The notes beneath the pieces are model-generated. The model saw only the letters and a program-made list of their open reading frames with translations. It was not told where the DNA came from and did not search any database. This document shows, one piece after another, positions 38,403-46,696 of a stretch of 64,000 bases of DNA; the first letter of the stretch is position 1, and each line of letters begins with the position of its first letter. Both the position numbers and the translations under genes were made by a program. Where the stretch lies: positions 124,001 through 188,000 of the forward strand of contig NZ_JAPEIQ010000004.1 of the NCBI RefSeq assembly GCF_026041215.1, in the 5' to 3' direction. The DNA comes from Hoyosella sp. YIM 151337 (GTDB taxonomy: Bacteria > Actinomycetota > Actinomycetes > Mycobacteriales > Mycobacteriaceae).

Positions 38403-38776
38403 TAGCTCTTCTCCTTCTTCGCGCCATAACGGCTGCGTGCCTGCTTGCGGTTCTTCACACCCTGAGTGTCAAGGGAGCCGCGGATGATCTTGTAACGAAC
38501 ACCCGGAAGGTCCTTCACACGACCGCCGCGCACGAGCACCATTGAGTGCTCCTGAAGGTTGTGCCCCTCACCGGGGATGTATGCCGTGACTTCAATCTGG
38601 CTGGTCAGGCGTACACGGGCCACCTTCCGCAGCGCAGAGTTCGGCTTCTTCGGGGTGGTGGTGTACACACGTGTGCACACACCGCGACGCTGGGGGCTCC
38701 CCTTCAGGGCCGCCGTCTTGGTCTTGGCGACCTTGTCCTGGCGCCCCTTGCGGACCAGCTGTTGAATCGTGGGCAT
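38402..38776 (-). CDS. rpsL: 30S ribosomal protein S12
   Basis: 124 aa decoding-centre protein. [10 protein letters not shown] and [10 protein letters not shown] carry lysines at the two positions (classically 43 and 88) whose mutation gives streptomycin resistance, so this allele is the sensitive type. Start ATG 38776 with AGAGGAAAG upstream. First gene of the str operon. Confidence 0.99.
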   Translation of the reverse strand: MPTIQQLVRKGRQDKVAKTKTAALKGSPQRRGVCTRVYTTTPKKPNSALRKVARVRLTSQIEVTAYIPGEGHNLQEHSMVLVRGGRVKDLPGVRYKIIRGSLDTQGVKNRKQARSRYGAKKEKS

Positions 38777-39106
38777 AGACCGGCTTTCCTCTGGTGCTTC
38801 TTCACTCTCTTGGTCAAGAGCGGAACGTATTCAAAGTTTGTGGGTTCTACCGGGCTCCACAGTACAAGCCCAGCCCCCGCTATCCCGAGGTCGGGAGTGT
38901 CGCACTCCTGACCAGCGAAGACAATAACGCAGCTACCACTATGGCACCCGCACCAACACCGGCGGACAGTCTTCTGCCGCCGGAGTCACTGGATTCAGGC
39001 TTGCGATTCGACCCGAATGATCGGGCACGACCGGCAACAATACCTCTATATCACCGCCCAGGTCAAAGTGAGCGCATGGTGGACCAAAGGACTGGTCGTT
39101 CGCGCG
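38777..39106. other. 330-bp region upstream of rpsL
   Basis: Should contain the str operon promoter and leader. A hairpin with a 9-bp stem (one G-T pair) and 3-nt loop lies at 38891-38911. I see no convincing -35/-10 pair. The plus-strand frame through here (38794-39165) has no family features and no ribosome binding site. Confidence 0.5.
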
Positions 39107-39661
39107 TCAGAAGTTCATCCGGACGCTCATTTCCGCAAGCTCCAGCGCCGCATCGCAGCTGTTAACTCCCGTGCGCTGTGTCTGCGGATGCACCCACCAG
39201 GTCAGCGAGCCGCCGTCCCCCGCCCGGGTTGCGACGCCGCACGCCGACGGATCATCCGGGATCCGCACTTCGAACCCGCCCTGGCCCGCGACCGAGACGT
39301 TGGAGATCTCGTAGCCCAGTTCCTCGGTGGCGCGCCGTTCACGCCACAGTGAGCCGTCCTCAAACCACGCCAGGGTCACACCGACAGTTCCGGCCGGGCC
39401 GAACACGTCGTACCGGCAAATCGCCCCGAAAAAGGTATTCGTGACGCCGTCGGCGTCGAACACCTCCGCAATATCCTCAGCCGCCAGAAGTTCGCACTCG
39501 TTCAGGATGTTGTGGTACTGCTGCCGATCGAACACCTCGACGGAGCCATCGGCGCGCGGGTTCCCCTCGATTTCGCGTGTACACCCCAGCAGGCCCGCTG
39601 CGAGAACCGCACCCCCCGCTGTCAGGACCGCGGCACGGCACCATCTACCTCTACCCGGCAC
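39107..39661 (-). CDS. DUF3558-type lipoprotein (downstream copy)
   Basis: 184 aa. Signal peptide with Arg-rich start and a hydrophobic stretch ending in lipobox LLGC (Cys about residue 27), so it should be lipid-anchored on the outer face of the membrane. The mature part has regularly placed Cys and an aromatic-rich fold like DUF3558 lipoproteins (the LprB/LprC group in mycobacteria); function unknown. Start GTG 39661 lies 11 bp inside the end of the preceding gene, which encodes a protein of the same kind, so the two look like a coupled, diverged pair. Confidence 0.8.
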   Translation of the reverse strand: MPGRGRWCRAAVLTAGGAVLAAGLLGCTREIEGNPRADGSVEVFDRQQYHNILNECELLAAEDIAEVFDADGVTNTFFGAICRYDVFGPAGTVGVTLAWFEDGSLWRERRATEELGYEISNVSVAGQGGFEVRIPDDPSACGVATRAGDGGSLTWWVHPQTQRTGVNSCDAALELAEMSVRMNF

Positions 39662-40184
39662 GGCTCACCGTCATTTCCGCGAGAGTCTGCACACGCTCGC
39701 ACATATCGGCAGGCGGATTCAACTGGTCAAACACCACCGACCACACGAAGAAATCCGCCCCCGATTCAATTGACACCTCGCAGATCCCGGTCCCCCGGCC
39801 AGCGAAGCCCGTCAGCTGCCCAGACGCTCCCTCAACGGTGACCTCGAAAACATCACGCCCAGCGAATTCAACCAGGGTCCGCTCGCGCCCGATCGGACTC
39901 CCCCGGTACCAAGAGAATGACGCTCGTGCGCCGAAGAAGTTTGGATCCTCCCACCGGCAGCCCACCGAGTTCCGTTCAATGAGCCGGACGTTCCGAACGC
40001 CGGTTACCTCCATCAGTTCGTCCCCCGAGACGCCACCACACTCACCAAAGAAAAGGCCCGGGGGCGCACTCTGCGGGGTTTCTTGCGCCGGCTGCTCAGG
40101 CTCGTCTCCGGGGGCTGTACACGCGGCGAGGAGAACCGCGAGCACACCCGCTCCCAGCCCGCGCCGCAACCCCCGGATGTCCAC
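39651..40184 (-). CDS. DUF3558-type lipoprotein (upstream copy)
   Basis: 177 aa from GTG 40184. Signal peptide RRGLGAGVLAVLLAAC with a lipobox Cys at about residue 22, then a Pro/Gln/Glu-rich linker and a DUF3558-like domain (FFGECGGVSGDEL, NSVGCRWEDPN). Paired cysteines match the next gene, with which it overlaps by 11 bp. A palindromic repeat element sits 44 bp upstream of its start, in its leader or promoter. Function unknown; these proteins are typical of mycolic-acid bacteria. Confidence 0.8.
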   Translation of the reverse strand: MDIRGLRRGLGAGVLAVLLAACTAPGDEPEQPAQETPQSAPPGLFFGECGGVSGDELMEVTGVRNVRLIERNSVGCRWEDPNFFGARASFSWYRGSPIGRERTLVEFAGRDVFEVTVEGASGQLTGFAGRGTGICEVSIESGADFFVWSVVFDQLNPPADMCERVQTLAEMTVSRAG

Positions 40185-40480
40185 GCTACGGATGCTACCT
40201 TCCGCGGCCGATCCGCACCGGGGACGTGCTTTTCTGCTGCGTGCGCTGATTGTGTCAATCTACCTCCGGAAACCGGGGGTAGATTGACACGGACCAATCT
40301 GGGGAGAGGCAGCACCGCGGCTTCGCACGTTCCGTCCACGAGGCACCCCAGGTGCACGTTATCGCTGCTGTGGCGTGTGCGGCGCTCTACCTTCTCGCCA
40401 GGGGCTGCTCGATCACCGTCCGTGTGGCGGCATCCTGCAATTCCGGCCGGGCACGCGTGGTGCAGACCATCGGGAGCGCT
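40185..40480. other. 296-bp region between the TetR gene and the lipoprotein pair
   Basis: No gene seen. Contains repeat element copy 1 (40228-40290) and a small hairpin GCACC-CCA-GGTGC at 40344-40356. No T-run terminator for the TetR gene was found. Confidence 0.55.
40228..40290 (-). repeat. Palindromic repeat element, copy 1
   Basis: Core 40252-40290: 18-nt arm GTGTCAATCTACCTCCGG, AAA loop, and the complementary arm (one G-T pair). Read on the minus strand, the core is followed by AATC, a short variable stretch and CGCAGCAGAAAAGC (40228-40241). Copy 2 at 53585-53650 has the same core and tail; core plus AATC differ at 5 of 43 bases. No T-run follows. Confidence 0.8.
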
Positions 40481-41092
40481 TCACACATCTGCCGTCGCTC
40501 GCGCCAGCGCAATGCTCAGATGCTGTGCCCATACCGCCACGATCTGCGAACGCCGCCGCGAATCGTCAGTAAGAACATCTGCAAGCCCCAAACCGCGCGC
40601 CATGTCAAGCGTCGCCTGCACCAGACGGTGCGTATCGGGGTCCGAGTCGTCGGCACCAAGCAGTTCAATCGCGATCTGGTGGACGGTGCGGCCAAAACGG
40701 AGTTCCAGCGGAACCACGCGCTCCTTGAGTGCTGGATCCGCAGCGGCCGCCGTCCACACTTGCAGAGCCGCCTTGAACAACGTCCCGGTGAAGTAGTCCA
40801 CGAGCCGCACCACCACCGCTTCGACCCGCTCGTCGCCCTCCGGAATCACAGCGGCGGCAGCGCGAACCTCAGCCATGCGCTGATCGAAAATGAACTCCAG
40901 CGCAGAGGTGATCAAGTCTTCCCGGGTGGGAAAGTGATGCTGGATCGCGCCGCGGGACACGCCCGCCTGCTTCGCCACCACACCGACCGTCGTGCCTGAC
41001 CAGCCGCGCTGCGCCAGGCACTCAATAGTGGTTTCGAGCAGTCGCTGATGCGTTGCGCGGCTGCGCTCCTGCTGAGGTTCACGAATTGTCAC
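40481..41092 (-). CDS. TetR-family transcriptional regulator
   Basis: 203 aa from GTG 41092, which starts 2 nt after the stop of the crotonase gene. The frame extends to an ATG at 41128 inside that gene, but the coupled GTG is preferred. N-terminal helix-turn-helix TTVGVVAKQAGVSRGAIQHHFPT is typical TetR; the C-terminal ligand domain is of the kind found in regulators of acyl-CoA catabolism. Last gene of the atu/acc operon, so it probably represses that operon, perhaps through the palindrome at 50465-50500; this target is inference. Confidence 0.9.
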   Translation of the reverse strand: MTIREPQQERSRATHQRLLETTIECLAQRGWSGTTVGVVAKQAGVSRGAIQHHFPTREDLITSALEFIFDQRMAEVRAAAAVIPEGDERVEAVVVRLVDYFTGTLFKAALQVWTAAAADPALKERVVPLELRFGRTVHQIAIELLGADDSDPDTHRLVQATLDMARGLGLADVLTDDSRRRSQIVAVWAQHLSIALARATADV

Positions 41093-41094
41093 TG

Positions 41095-41898
41095 CTAACG
41101 GCCCGCCGTTTCGAACTCCCCCGCCCACCGGGGCGGACGTTTCTGCAAAAAGGCAATCATGCCCTCCCGTGCCTCTTCGGACGCAAAGAGCCGCGCGGAG
41201 AGTGCCGCAAGTTCATCGCCGCGCTGATCAATACCTGCCAGGACGTCGCGGGTCGTAAGCGCTTTCGACTCCGCGAGCCCCTGCGGGGAGCCTTTGCGCA
41301 ACTCCGCGCACCACGCCGCAACCGTCTCCGCGGGATCCGCGGAGGCTTCGGTGATCAATCCGATTCGCGCCGCCTCGGCCGAGCCGAACTTCTCACCCGT
41401 CAGGAAGTACCGCGACGCAGCGCGCGAATCAAGCTTCGGCAGCAGCGTCAGCGAGATAATCGACGCTGCCAAGCCAAGTCGCGCTTCAGTCAGCGCGAAT
41501 GTGCTTTCGGGCCCCGCCGCAACCAGATCACACGCCCCCACAAGACCCATGCCACCGGCCCGAACATGCCCGTTGACCTGCGCCACGATCGGTTTCGGGT
41601 GCGCGACGATGCCACGGAGAAGATCACGCATCTGCCGGGTGCGCAGCTTAGCGACTTCCATCGGGTCGAGCTGGTCACCCGCCGTGTCAGACGCCTCCTG
41701 AAGGTCCGCACCCGCGCAAAACGTGCCGCCGGTGTGCGTCAGAACGACCACACGGACGCCGTCATCGTGCGCGGCCTGCTGCAAACCGTCGACGACCCCC
41801 TGCACCAGCTTGGTCGAAAGCGCATTGCGGTTGTGCGGCGAGTCGAGGGTGACGGACGCTATTCCGTTATCGGCTGTGTACTGCACTAGTTCGCTCAT
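41095..41898 (-). CDS. echA7: Enoyl-CoA hydratase/isomerase family protein (methylglutaconyl-CoA hydratase-like)
   Basis: 267 aa crotonase. Oxyanion-hole segments FCAGADLQ and RAGGMG are present. The first catalytic Glu of classic hydratases (GGGxEL) is replaced by Gly (AGGMGL), while the second is kept in FALTEARLGL. Together with SIISLTLLPKL this is the pattern I associate with LiuC-type 3-methylglutaconyl-CoA hydratases. Next to an acyl-CoA carboxylase, hydration of the carboxylated enoyl-CoA is the natural role. The symbol follows recalled synteny with Rv0971c of M. tuberculosis. It lies 12 bp after the dehydrogenase gene, the only true gap besides the acc junction. Confidence 0.82.
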   Translation of the reverse strand: MSELVQYTADNGIASVTLDSPHNRNALSTKLVQGVVDGLQQAAHDDGVRVVVLTHTGGTFCAGADLQEASDTAGDQLDPMEVAKLRTRQMRDLLRGIVAHPKPIVAQVNGHVRAGGMGLVGACDLVAAGPESTFALTEARLGLAASIISLTLLPKLDSRAASRYFLTGEKFGSAEAARIGLITEASADPAETVAAWCAELRKGSPQGLAESKALTTRDVLAGIDQRGDELAALSARLFASEEAREGMIAFLQKRPPRWAGEFETAGR

Positions 41899-41910
41899 TG
41901 GCAGCTCCGC

Positions 41911-43074
41911 TCAGTACGACTTGGGCAGACCCAAGTTGGCCTGCGCGATGAAGTTCAGGATCATTTCCCGACTCACCGGGGCGATCCGCGTGAGGCGCGA
42001 CGCTGCGATCAAGGGGACCAGCCCGTATTCCATCGCCAGCCCATTACCGCCGTGCGTTTGCACGGCCTGGTCGACAGTTTTCGTGCTGACCTCACCGGCG
42101 GCGTATTTTGCCATGTTCGCCGCGGAAGCCGCACCCCAGTCGTCGCCGGAGTCATACAGCGCGGCTGCTTTCTGCATCATCAGCTTCGCCAGTTCGATCT
42201 CTATATGGCACTGCGCAAGCGGGTGCTGAATCGCTTGGTGCGCCCCAATCGGGGCCTTAAAGACCTGCCGCTCCTTCGCATAGTCCGTCGCCTTTTTGAG
42301 GGCGTACCGTGCCATTCCGAGCGCCATCGCCGACGCCATGATCCGTTCCGGATTCAGTCCAGCGAACAGCTGCATCAAACCTGCGTCTTCCGACCCGACG
42401 AGCGCGTCGGCGGGCAACCGCACGTCGTCGAGGAACAGGCTGAACTGCTTCTCCGGGCTCATGATGCCCATCTCGATCGGCTGGTACTCGAAGTTCGGCG
42501 CATCCGTGGGGACGATGAACAGCGCGGGCTTCAGCTTCCCGGTTTTCGCATCTTCGGTCCGCGAAACGACGAGCACGGCCTGCGCCTGATCGACCCCGGA
42601 AATGTACGTCTTCCGGCCACTTAACAGCCACTCATCACCATCTCGCCGCGCTGTGGTGATGATCTGGTGCGAGTTCGAGCCAGCGTCCGGTTCCGTAATC
42701 GCGAACGCCATCGTGATCGACCCGTCCGCAATACCGGGCAGCCATTTCTGCTTCTGCTCCTCGGTGCCGTAGCGAGTGATGATCGTCCCGCAGATCGCCG
42801 GGGACACGACCATCATCAACAGTCCAGTACCCGCGGCAGTCAGCTCCTCAAGCACAAGGGACAGCTCGAACATCCCGGCTCCCCCGCCGCCATACTCTTC
42901 TGGGATGTTGACGCCGAGGAACCCCAGTTTGCCGGCCTCTTCCCACAGTTCAGTGGTCTTCTCACCGGCTTTCGACTTCTCAAGCATGTATTGCCAGCCG
43001 TACTTCGAGCCGAGTTCCGTGACGGCCTTCCGCAGTTCGCGCTGTTCGTCGGTTTCCACGAAGTCCATGGTCAT
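41911..43074 (-). CDS. fadE12: Acyl-CoA dehydrogenase (second of the operon)
   Basis: 387 aa flavoenzyme forming the 2,3-enoyl-CoA. FAITEPDAGSNSH marks the substrate/FAD region. Where medium-chain enzymes have the catalytic Glu (EYPVE), this one has EYGLVP without Glu. A Glu is instead present in LNPER (helix G), the position used by isovaleryl-CoA dehydrogenase, which fits a branched substrate. ATG 43074 overlaps the biotin-carboxylase stop (ATGA). The symbol follows recalled synteny with Rv0972c; AtuD/citronellyl-CoA dehydrogenase is an alternative functional guess. Confidence 0.88.
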   Translation of the reverse strand: MTMDFVETDEQRELRKAVTELGSKYGWQYMLEKSKAGEKTTELWEEAGKLGFLGVNIPEEYGGGGAGMFELSLVLEELTAAGTGLLMMVVSPAICGTIITRYGTEEQKQKWLPGIADGSITMAFAITEPDAGSNSHQIITTARRDGDEWLLSGRKTYISGVDQAQAVLVVSRTEDAKTGKLKPALFIVPTDAPNFEYQPIEMGIMSPEKQFSLFLDDVRLPADALVGSEDAGLMQLFAGLNPERIMASAMALGMARYALKKATDYAKERQVFKAPIGAHQAIQHPLAQCHIEIELAKLMMQKAAALYDSGDDWGAASAANMAKYAAGEVSTKTVDQAVQTHGGNGLAMEYGLVPLIAASRLTRIAPVSREMILNFIAQANLGLPKSY

Positions 43075-45077
43075 TCCCCTTCACCTGATGTTGAGTCTTC
43101 TTCGCTGACGACAGCCAGCACCATGCCCACGTCCACCTGCTGGCCCGCCTGTACCGGCAGTTCGGTCACAACACCATCGGTGGGGGCCGAAATCGTGTGC
43201 TCCATCTTCATCGCTTCTAGCCACAGGATCGGCTGACCAGTGCTGACGCGGTCGCCCACCGCGGCCGCGACCCGAATCACCGATCCGGGCATGGGGGCGA
43301 GCAGGGAACCCGCGGCGACTTCCGCGGAGGGGTCGACAAACCGTGGCGCCGCCGTGAACGTGGCGTGGCCGAGCGGGGAATCCACGCAGCGCACAGCCCC
43401 GTACCGGGACACCGCGAAGCGGCGCCGCACGCCCTCTATGTCGAACACGACGGCATCCGGGGAGACTTCCACCAGCACCAGTTCCTCGTGTCCCTCCACG
43501 CTGAGACCAGTTCGGGTGAAGCGGTACTTCACTACGTGCTCGGCAGCAGGCGTGGTGTACACCCGTTTCTGATGCTGCGCAGGCAAATTGCGCCAGCCGC
43601 TGGGAATCCGGCGCTGCACCCGAGCCGCAGCCCGCGTGTGCTCAGCGTCCGCGACCGCAGCAGCTATCGCCGCCCACTCGAGCGCCTCCGGGGCGGTGAT
43701 CGGCGCGGCAAGGGCGTCGAGCCCGTGCGTTGCGAAGAACGCGGTATCGGTGTCACCGGCAAGGAAGGCGGGGTGACGCAGCACGTTCACCAGCAAGTCC
43801 CGGTTCGTCACCAAGCCATGCAGCCGCATGCCGGACAGCGCCGATGCGAGGACCTGCGCCGCCTGCCGTCGCGTCGGGCCAAACGAGATGACCTTCGCCA
43901 GCATCGGATCGTAGAAGACGCTTACCGCGGAGCCATCAACGACACCCGAGTCGAGCCGCACACCAAGTTCAGTGAGTACCTCGAATTCGGCCCGCGTCCC
44001 GGGCACGTCAAAGTGGTACACGGTGCCGCTCTGCGGCTGCCATTCGTTGGCGGGGTCTTCGGCGTAGAGCCGCACCTCGATCGAGTGGCCGCGCATCGCC
44101 GGTGGTTCCGCCTCCAGGGCCGCGCCCGCGGCAACATCGAGTTGTATCTGGACGAGATCAAGCCCTGTGGTGCATTCGGTGACCGGATGCTCGACCTGCA
44201 GGCGAGTGTTCATTTCAAGGAAGTAGAAATGCCCCGACTCATCGGCAAGGAACTCGACGGTGCCAGCCCCGACGTAGTCGATCGCTTTCGAAGCGAGCCG
44301 TGCAGCCTCGAAGAGCCGGTCGCGCATGCCGTCACCTTTGAGCCGCTCCACCAGCGGCGACGGGGCTTCCTCGACCACTTTCTGGTGACGGCGCTGGATC
44401 GAGCACTCCCGCTCACCCACTGCCCACACGGTGCCGTGCTGGTCAGCCATCACCTGCACCTCGATGTGGCGACCGGTCTCGAGGTAACGCTCGCAGAAGA
44501 CAGTCGGGTCACCGAACGCCGACTCGGCCTCCCTGCGGGCCGCCTCGATTTGATCCTGCAGCTCGCCCAGTTGGCGCACCACGCGCATCCCGCGGCCACC
44601 ACCGCCCGCGGAGGCTTTGATGAGCACGGGCAGCTCGGCTTCAGTCACCGCATCGGGATCGAGCTTGCCCAGCACGGGTACGCCCGCGGCGTCCATCATC
44701 TTCTTGGACTCGACTTTCGAGCCCATCAGTTCGATGGCTTTGACGGGCGGCCCAATCCAGGTGAGTCCGGCGTCGATGACCGCGCGCGCGAATTCGGCGT
44801 TCTCCGAGAGGAACCCGTAGCCGGGGTGTACCGCGTCAGCACCGGCTGCCTGAGCCGCCGCGATCAGCTTCTCCGCCCGCAGGTACGTCTCCGCTGGGGA
44901 GTTGCCCGGCAGGCGCACAGCCGCGTCAGCTTCTTTGACGTGCGGCGCGTCGGCATCGGCATCCGAGAACACAGCCACCGTGCCCACACCGGCGCGGCGG
45001 CACGTCGCGAACACTCGCCTGGCGATCTCGCCGCGGTTAGCCACAAGAACGCGAGTGATGTCCTTCATTTCGAGCAT
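43071..45077 (-). CDS. accA2: Acyl-CoA carboxylase alpha subunit (biotin carboxylase + BCCP)
   Basis: 668 aa from ATG 45077 (GGAGA 4 nt upstream); ATG 45092 is a possible alternative and the frame runs open to 45164. N-terminal biotin carboxylase: LVANRGEIARR, ATP-grasp loop KASAGGGGRGM, EMNTRLQVEHPVTE. C-terminal biotinyl domain with EAMKMEH at about residues 621-627, where the Lys is biotinylated. It carboxylates biotin for the AccD2-type partner directly upstream (20-nt gap). Methylcrotonyl-, geranyl- and propionyl-CoA carboxylases share this architecture; the neighbouring AtuA favours a prenoid or branched enoyl-CoA. Symbol by recalled synteny with Rv0973c. Confidence 0.92.
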   Translation of the reverse strand: MLEMKDITRVLVANRGEIARRVFATCRRAGVGTVAVFSDADADAPHVKEADAAVRLPGNSPAETYLRAEKLIAAAQAAGADAVHPGYGFLSENAEFARAVIDAGLTWIGPPVKAIELMGSKVESKKMMDAAGVPVLGKLDPDAVTEAELPVLIKASAGGGGRGMRVVRQLGELQDQIEAARREAESAFGDPTVFCERYLETGRHIEVQVMADQHGTVWAVGERECSIQRRHQKVVEEAPSPLVERLKGDGMRDRLFEAARLASKAIDYVGAGTVEFLADESGHFYFLEMNTRLQVEHPVTECTTGLDLVQIQLDVAAGAALEAEPPAMRGHSIEVRLYAEDPANEWQPQSGTVYHFDVPGTRAEFEVLTELGVRLDSGVVDGSAVSVFYDPMLAKVISFGPTRRQAAQVLASALSGMRLHGLVTNRDLLVNVLRHPAFLAGDTDTAFFATHGLDALAAPITAPEALEWAAIAAAVADAEHTRAAARVQRRIPSGWRNLPAQHQKRVYTTPAAEHVVKYRFTRTGLSVEGHEELVLVEVSPDAVVFDIEGVRRRFAVSRYGAVRCVDSPLGHATFTAAPRFVDPSAEVAAGSLLAPMPGSVIRVAAAVGDRVSTGQPILWLEAMKMEHTISAPTDGVVTELPVQAGQQVDVGMVLAVVSEEDSTSGEGE

Positions 45078-45097
45078 GTCGTCTCCGTTCATGGCGC

Positions 45098-46696
45098 TCA
45101 CATCCGGAAGACGCCGAAGTTCGCGGTGCCTTCGACTTCGTTGGTGTGAATCGCGGACAGGCACAGGCCGAGGATCGTGCGGGTATCGCGCGGATCGATC
45201 ACGCCGTCATCGAAAAGGCGACCGGACAGGAACATCGGCAGTGATTCAGCTTCAATCTGCGCTTCGACCATGGCACGCATGCCCTTGTCGGCTTCCTCAT
45301 CAAACGCCCGGCCCTTGGCTTCCGCCGCGGCGCGCATGACCAGCGAAATCACACCAGCTAGCTGCTGGGGTCCCATCACCGCGGACTTGGCACTGGGCCA
45401 GGCGAAGAGGAAACGCGGCTCGTAGGCGCGGCCACACATGCCGTAATGGCCCGCACCATAAGACGCGCCCATCAACAGCGAGATGTGCGGCACCTTCGAG
45501 TTCGATACCGCGTTGATCATCATGGAGCCGTGCTTGATGATGCCTTTCTGCTCGTATTCCCTGCCCACCATGTAGCCGGTGGTGTTGTGCAGGAAGAGCA
45601 GTGGGGTGTTCGACCGGTTAGCGAGCTGAATGAACTGCGTCGCCTTCTGTGATTCCTCGCTGAACAGGATGCCGCGCGCGTTCGCGAGAATCCCCACCGG
45701 GTAACCGTGGAGCTGCGCCCAGCCCGTCACCAGCGACGAGCCGTACAGCGGCTTGAACTCGTCGAATTCGGAGCCGTCAACAATCCGGGCGATCACCTCG
45801 CGCGGGTCGAACGGAATCTTCAGATCGCCCGGGACGACCCCCAGCAGGTCCTCGGGATCGTGGACGGGATCGGCGTAATCGGTGTTCGGCCCCGGCCCCT
45901 TTTTCTTCCAGTTGAGACGTCTGACGATGTCTCGCCCGATCCTAATCGCGTCCTGTTCGTCGAGCGCGTAGTAGTCAGCGAGACCCGAAGTGCGGGCGTG
46001 CATATCCGCACCGCCGAGCGACTCATCGTCGGACTCCTCCCCCGTCGCCATCTTCACCAGCGGCGGACCGCCGAGGAAAACCTTCGACTGTTCCTTGATC
46101 ATCACCACGTAGTCCGACATGCCGGGGATGTACGCGCCACCCGCGGTCGAGTTGCCGAAGACCAGGGAGATGGTGGGAATACCGAGGGCGGACGCGCGGG
46201 TGAGGTCACGGAACATCTGACCACCCGGAATAAAGACTTCCTTCTGGGTAGGCAGGTCAGCGCCACCGGACTCCACCAGCGAGATCACCGGAAGCCGGTT
46301 CTGGAAAGCGACCTCGTTGGCCCGGAACGACTTCTTCAGCGTCCACGGGTTGCTAGTGCCGCCCTTCACCGTGGGATCGTTCGCAACGATCAGGCATTCG
46401 ACACCATTGACGACGCCGATACCAACGACGATGCTCGCACCGACCTGGAAGTCGCTGCCCCACGCGGCGAGCGGGCACAGTTCGAGGAACGCCGAATCCT
46501 CATCGATGAGCAGCTCGATACGCTCCCGGGCCGTCAGTTTCCCGCGTTTGCGGTGCCGCTCGACCTTGTCCGGTCCACCGCCGCCAATGGCTTTGTCGTA
46601 CTCTGCCTCGACCTCGCCCAGCTTCGCCAGCATCGCGTCGCGTGACGCAACGAAGTCTTCCGACGAGGTGTCGAGGGTGGTCTGCAACACTGTCAT
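45098..46696 (-). CDS. accD2: Acyl-CoA carboxylase beta subunit (carboxyltransferase)
   Basis: 532 aa. Two crotonase-like halves: GGTSNPWTLKKS and STAGGAYIPGMSDY in the N half, SLLMGASYGAGHYGM in the C half, ending SAIHTNEVEGTANFGVFRM as in methylcrotonyl- and geranyl-CoA carboxylase beta chains. Moves the carboxyl group from biotin to the gamma carbon of a 3-methyl-enoyl-CoA, if the family assignment holds. ATG 46696 overlaps the preceding stop (ATGA). Symbol by recalled synteny with Rv0974c; exact substrate unknown. Confidence 0.93.
   Translation of the reverse strand: MTVLQTTLDTSSEDFVASRDAMLAKLGEVEAEYDKAIGGGGPDKVERHRKRGKLTARERIELLIDEDSAFLELCPLAAWGSDFQVGASIVVGIGVVNGVECLIVANDPTVKGGTSNPWTLKKSFRANEVAFQNRLPVISLVESGGADLPTQKEVFIPGGQMFRDLTRASALGIPTISLVFGNSTAGGAYIPGMSDYVVMIKEQSKVFLGGPPLVKMATGEESDDESLGGADMHARTSGLADYYALDEQDAIRIGRDIVRRLNWKKKGPGPNTDYADPVHDPEDLLGVVPGDLKIPFDPREVIARIVDGSEFDEFKPLYGSSLVTGWAQLHGYPVGILANARGILFSEESQKATQFIQLANRSNTPLLFLHNTTGYMVGREYEQKGIIKHGSMMINAVSNSKVPHISLLMGASYGAGHYGMCGRAYEPRFLFAWPSAKSAVMGPQQLAGVISLVMRAAAEAKGRAFDEEADKGMRAMVEAQIEAESLPMFLSGRLFDDGVIDPRDTRTILGLCLSAIHTNEVEGTANFGVFRM

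Noticed and set aside
38794-39165. Possible plus-strand gene of 123 codons upstream of rpsL
   Set aside because: No ribosome binding site, low-complexity Pro/Ser/Arg translation, runs into the lipoprotein gene.
40252-40290. Hairpin as a simple terminator of the TetR gene
   Set aside because: 190 bp after the stop, no T-run, and a second copy with the same tail exists 13 kb away, so a repeat element is the better description.
43365-45149. 594-codon plus-strand frame opposite the biotin carboxylase gene
   Set aside because: Arises from the GC-rich codon pattern of the real minus-strand gene, which has all catalytic motifs.
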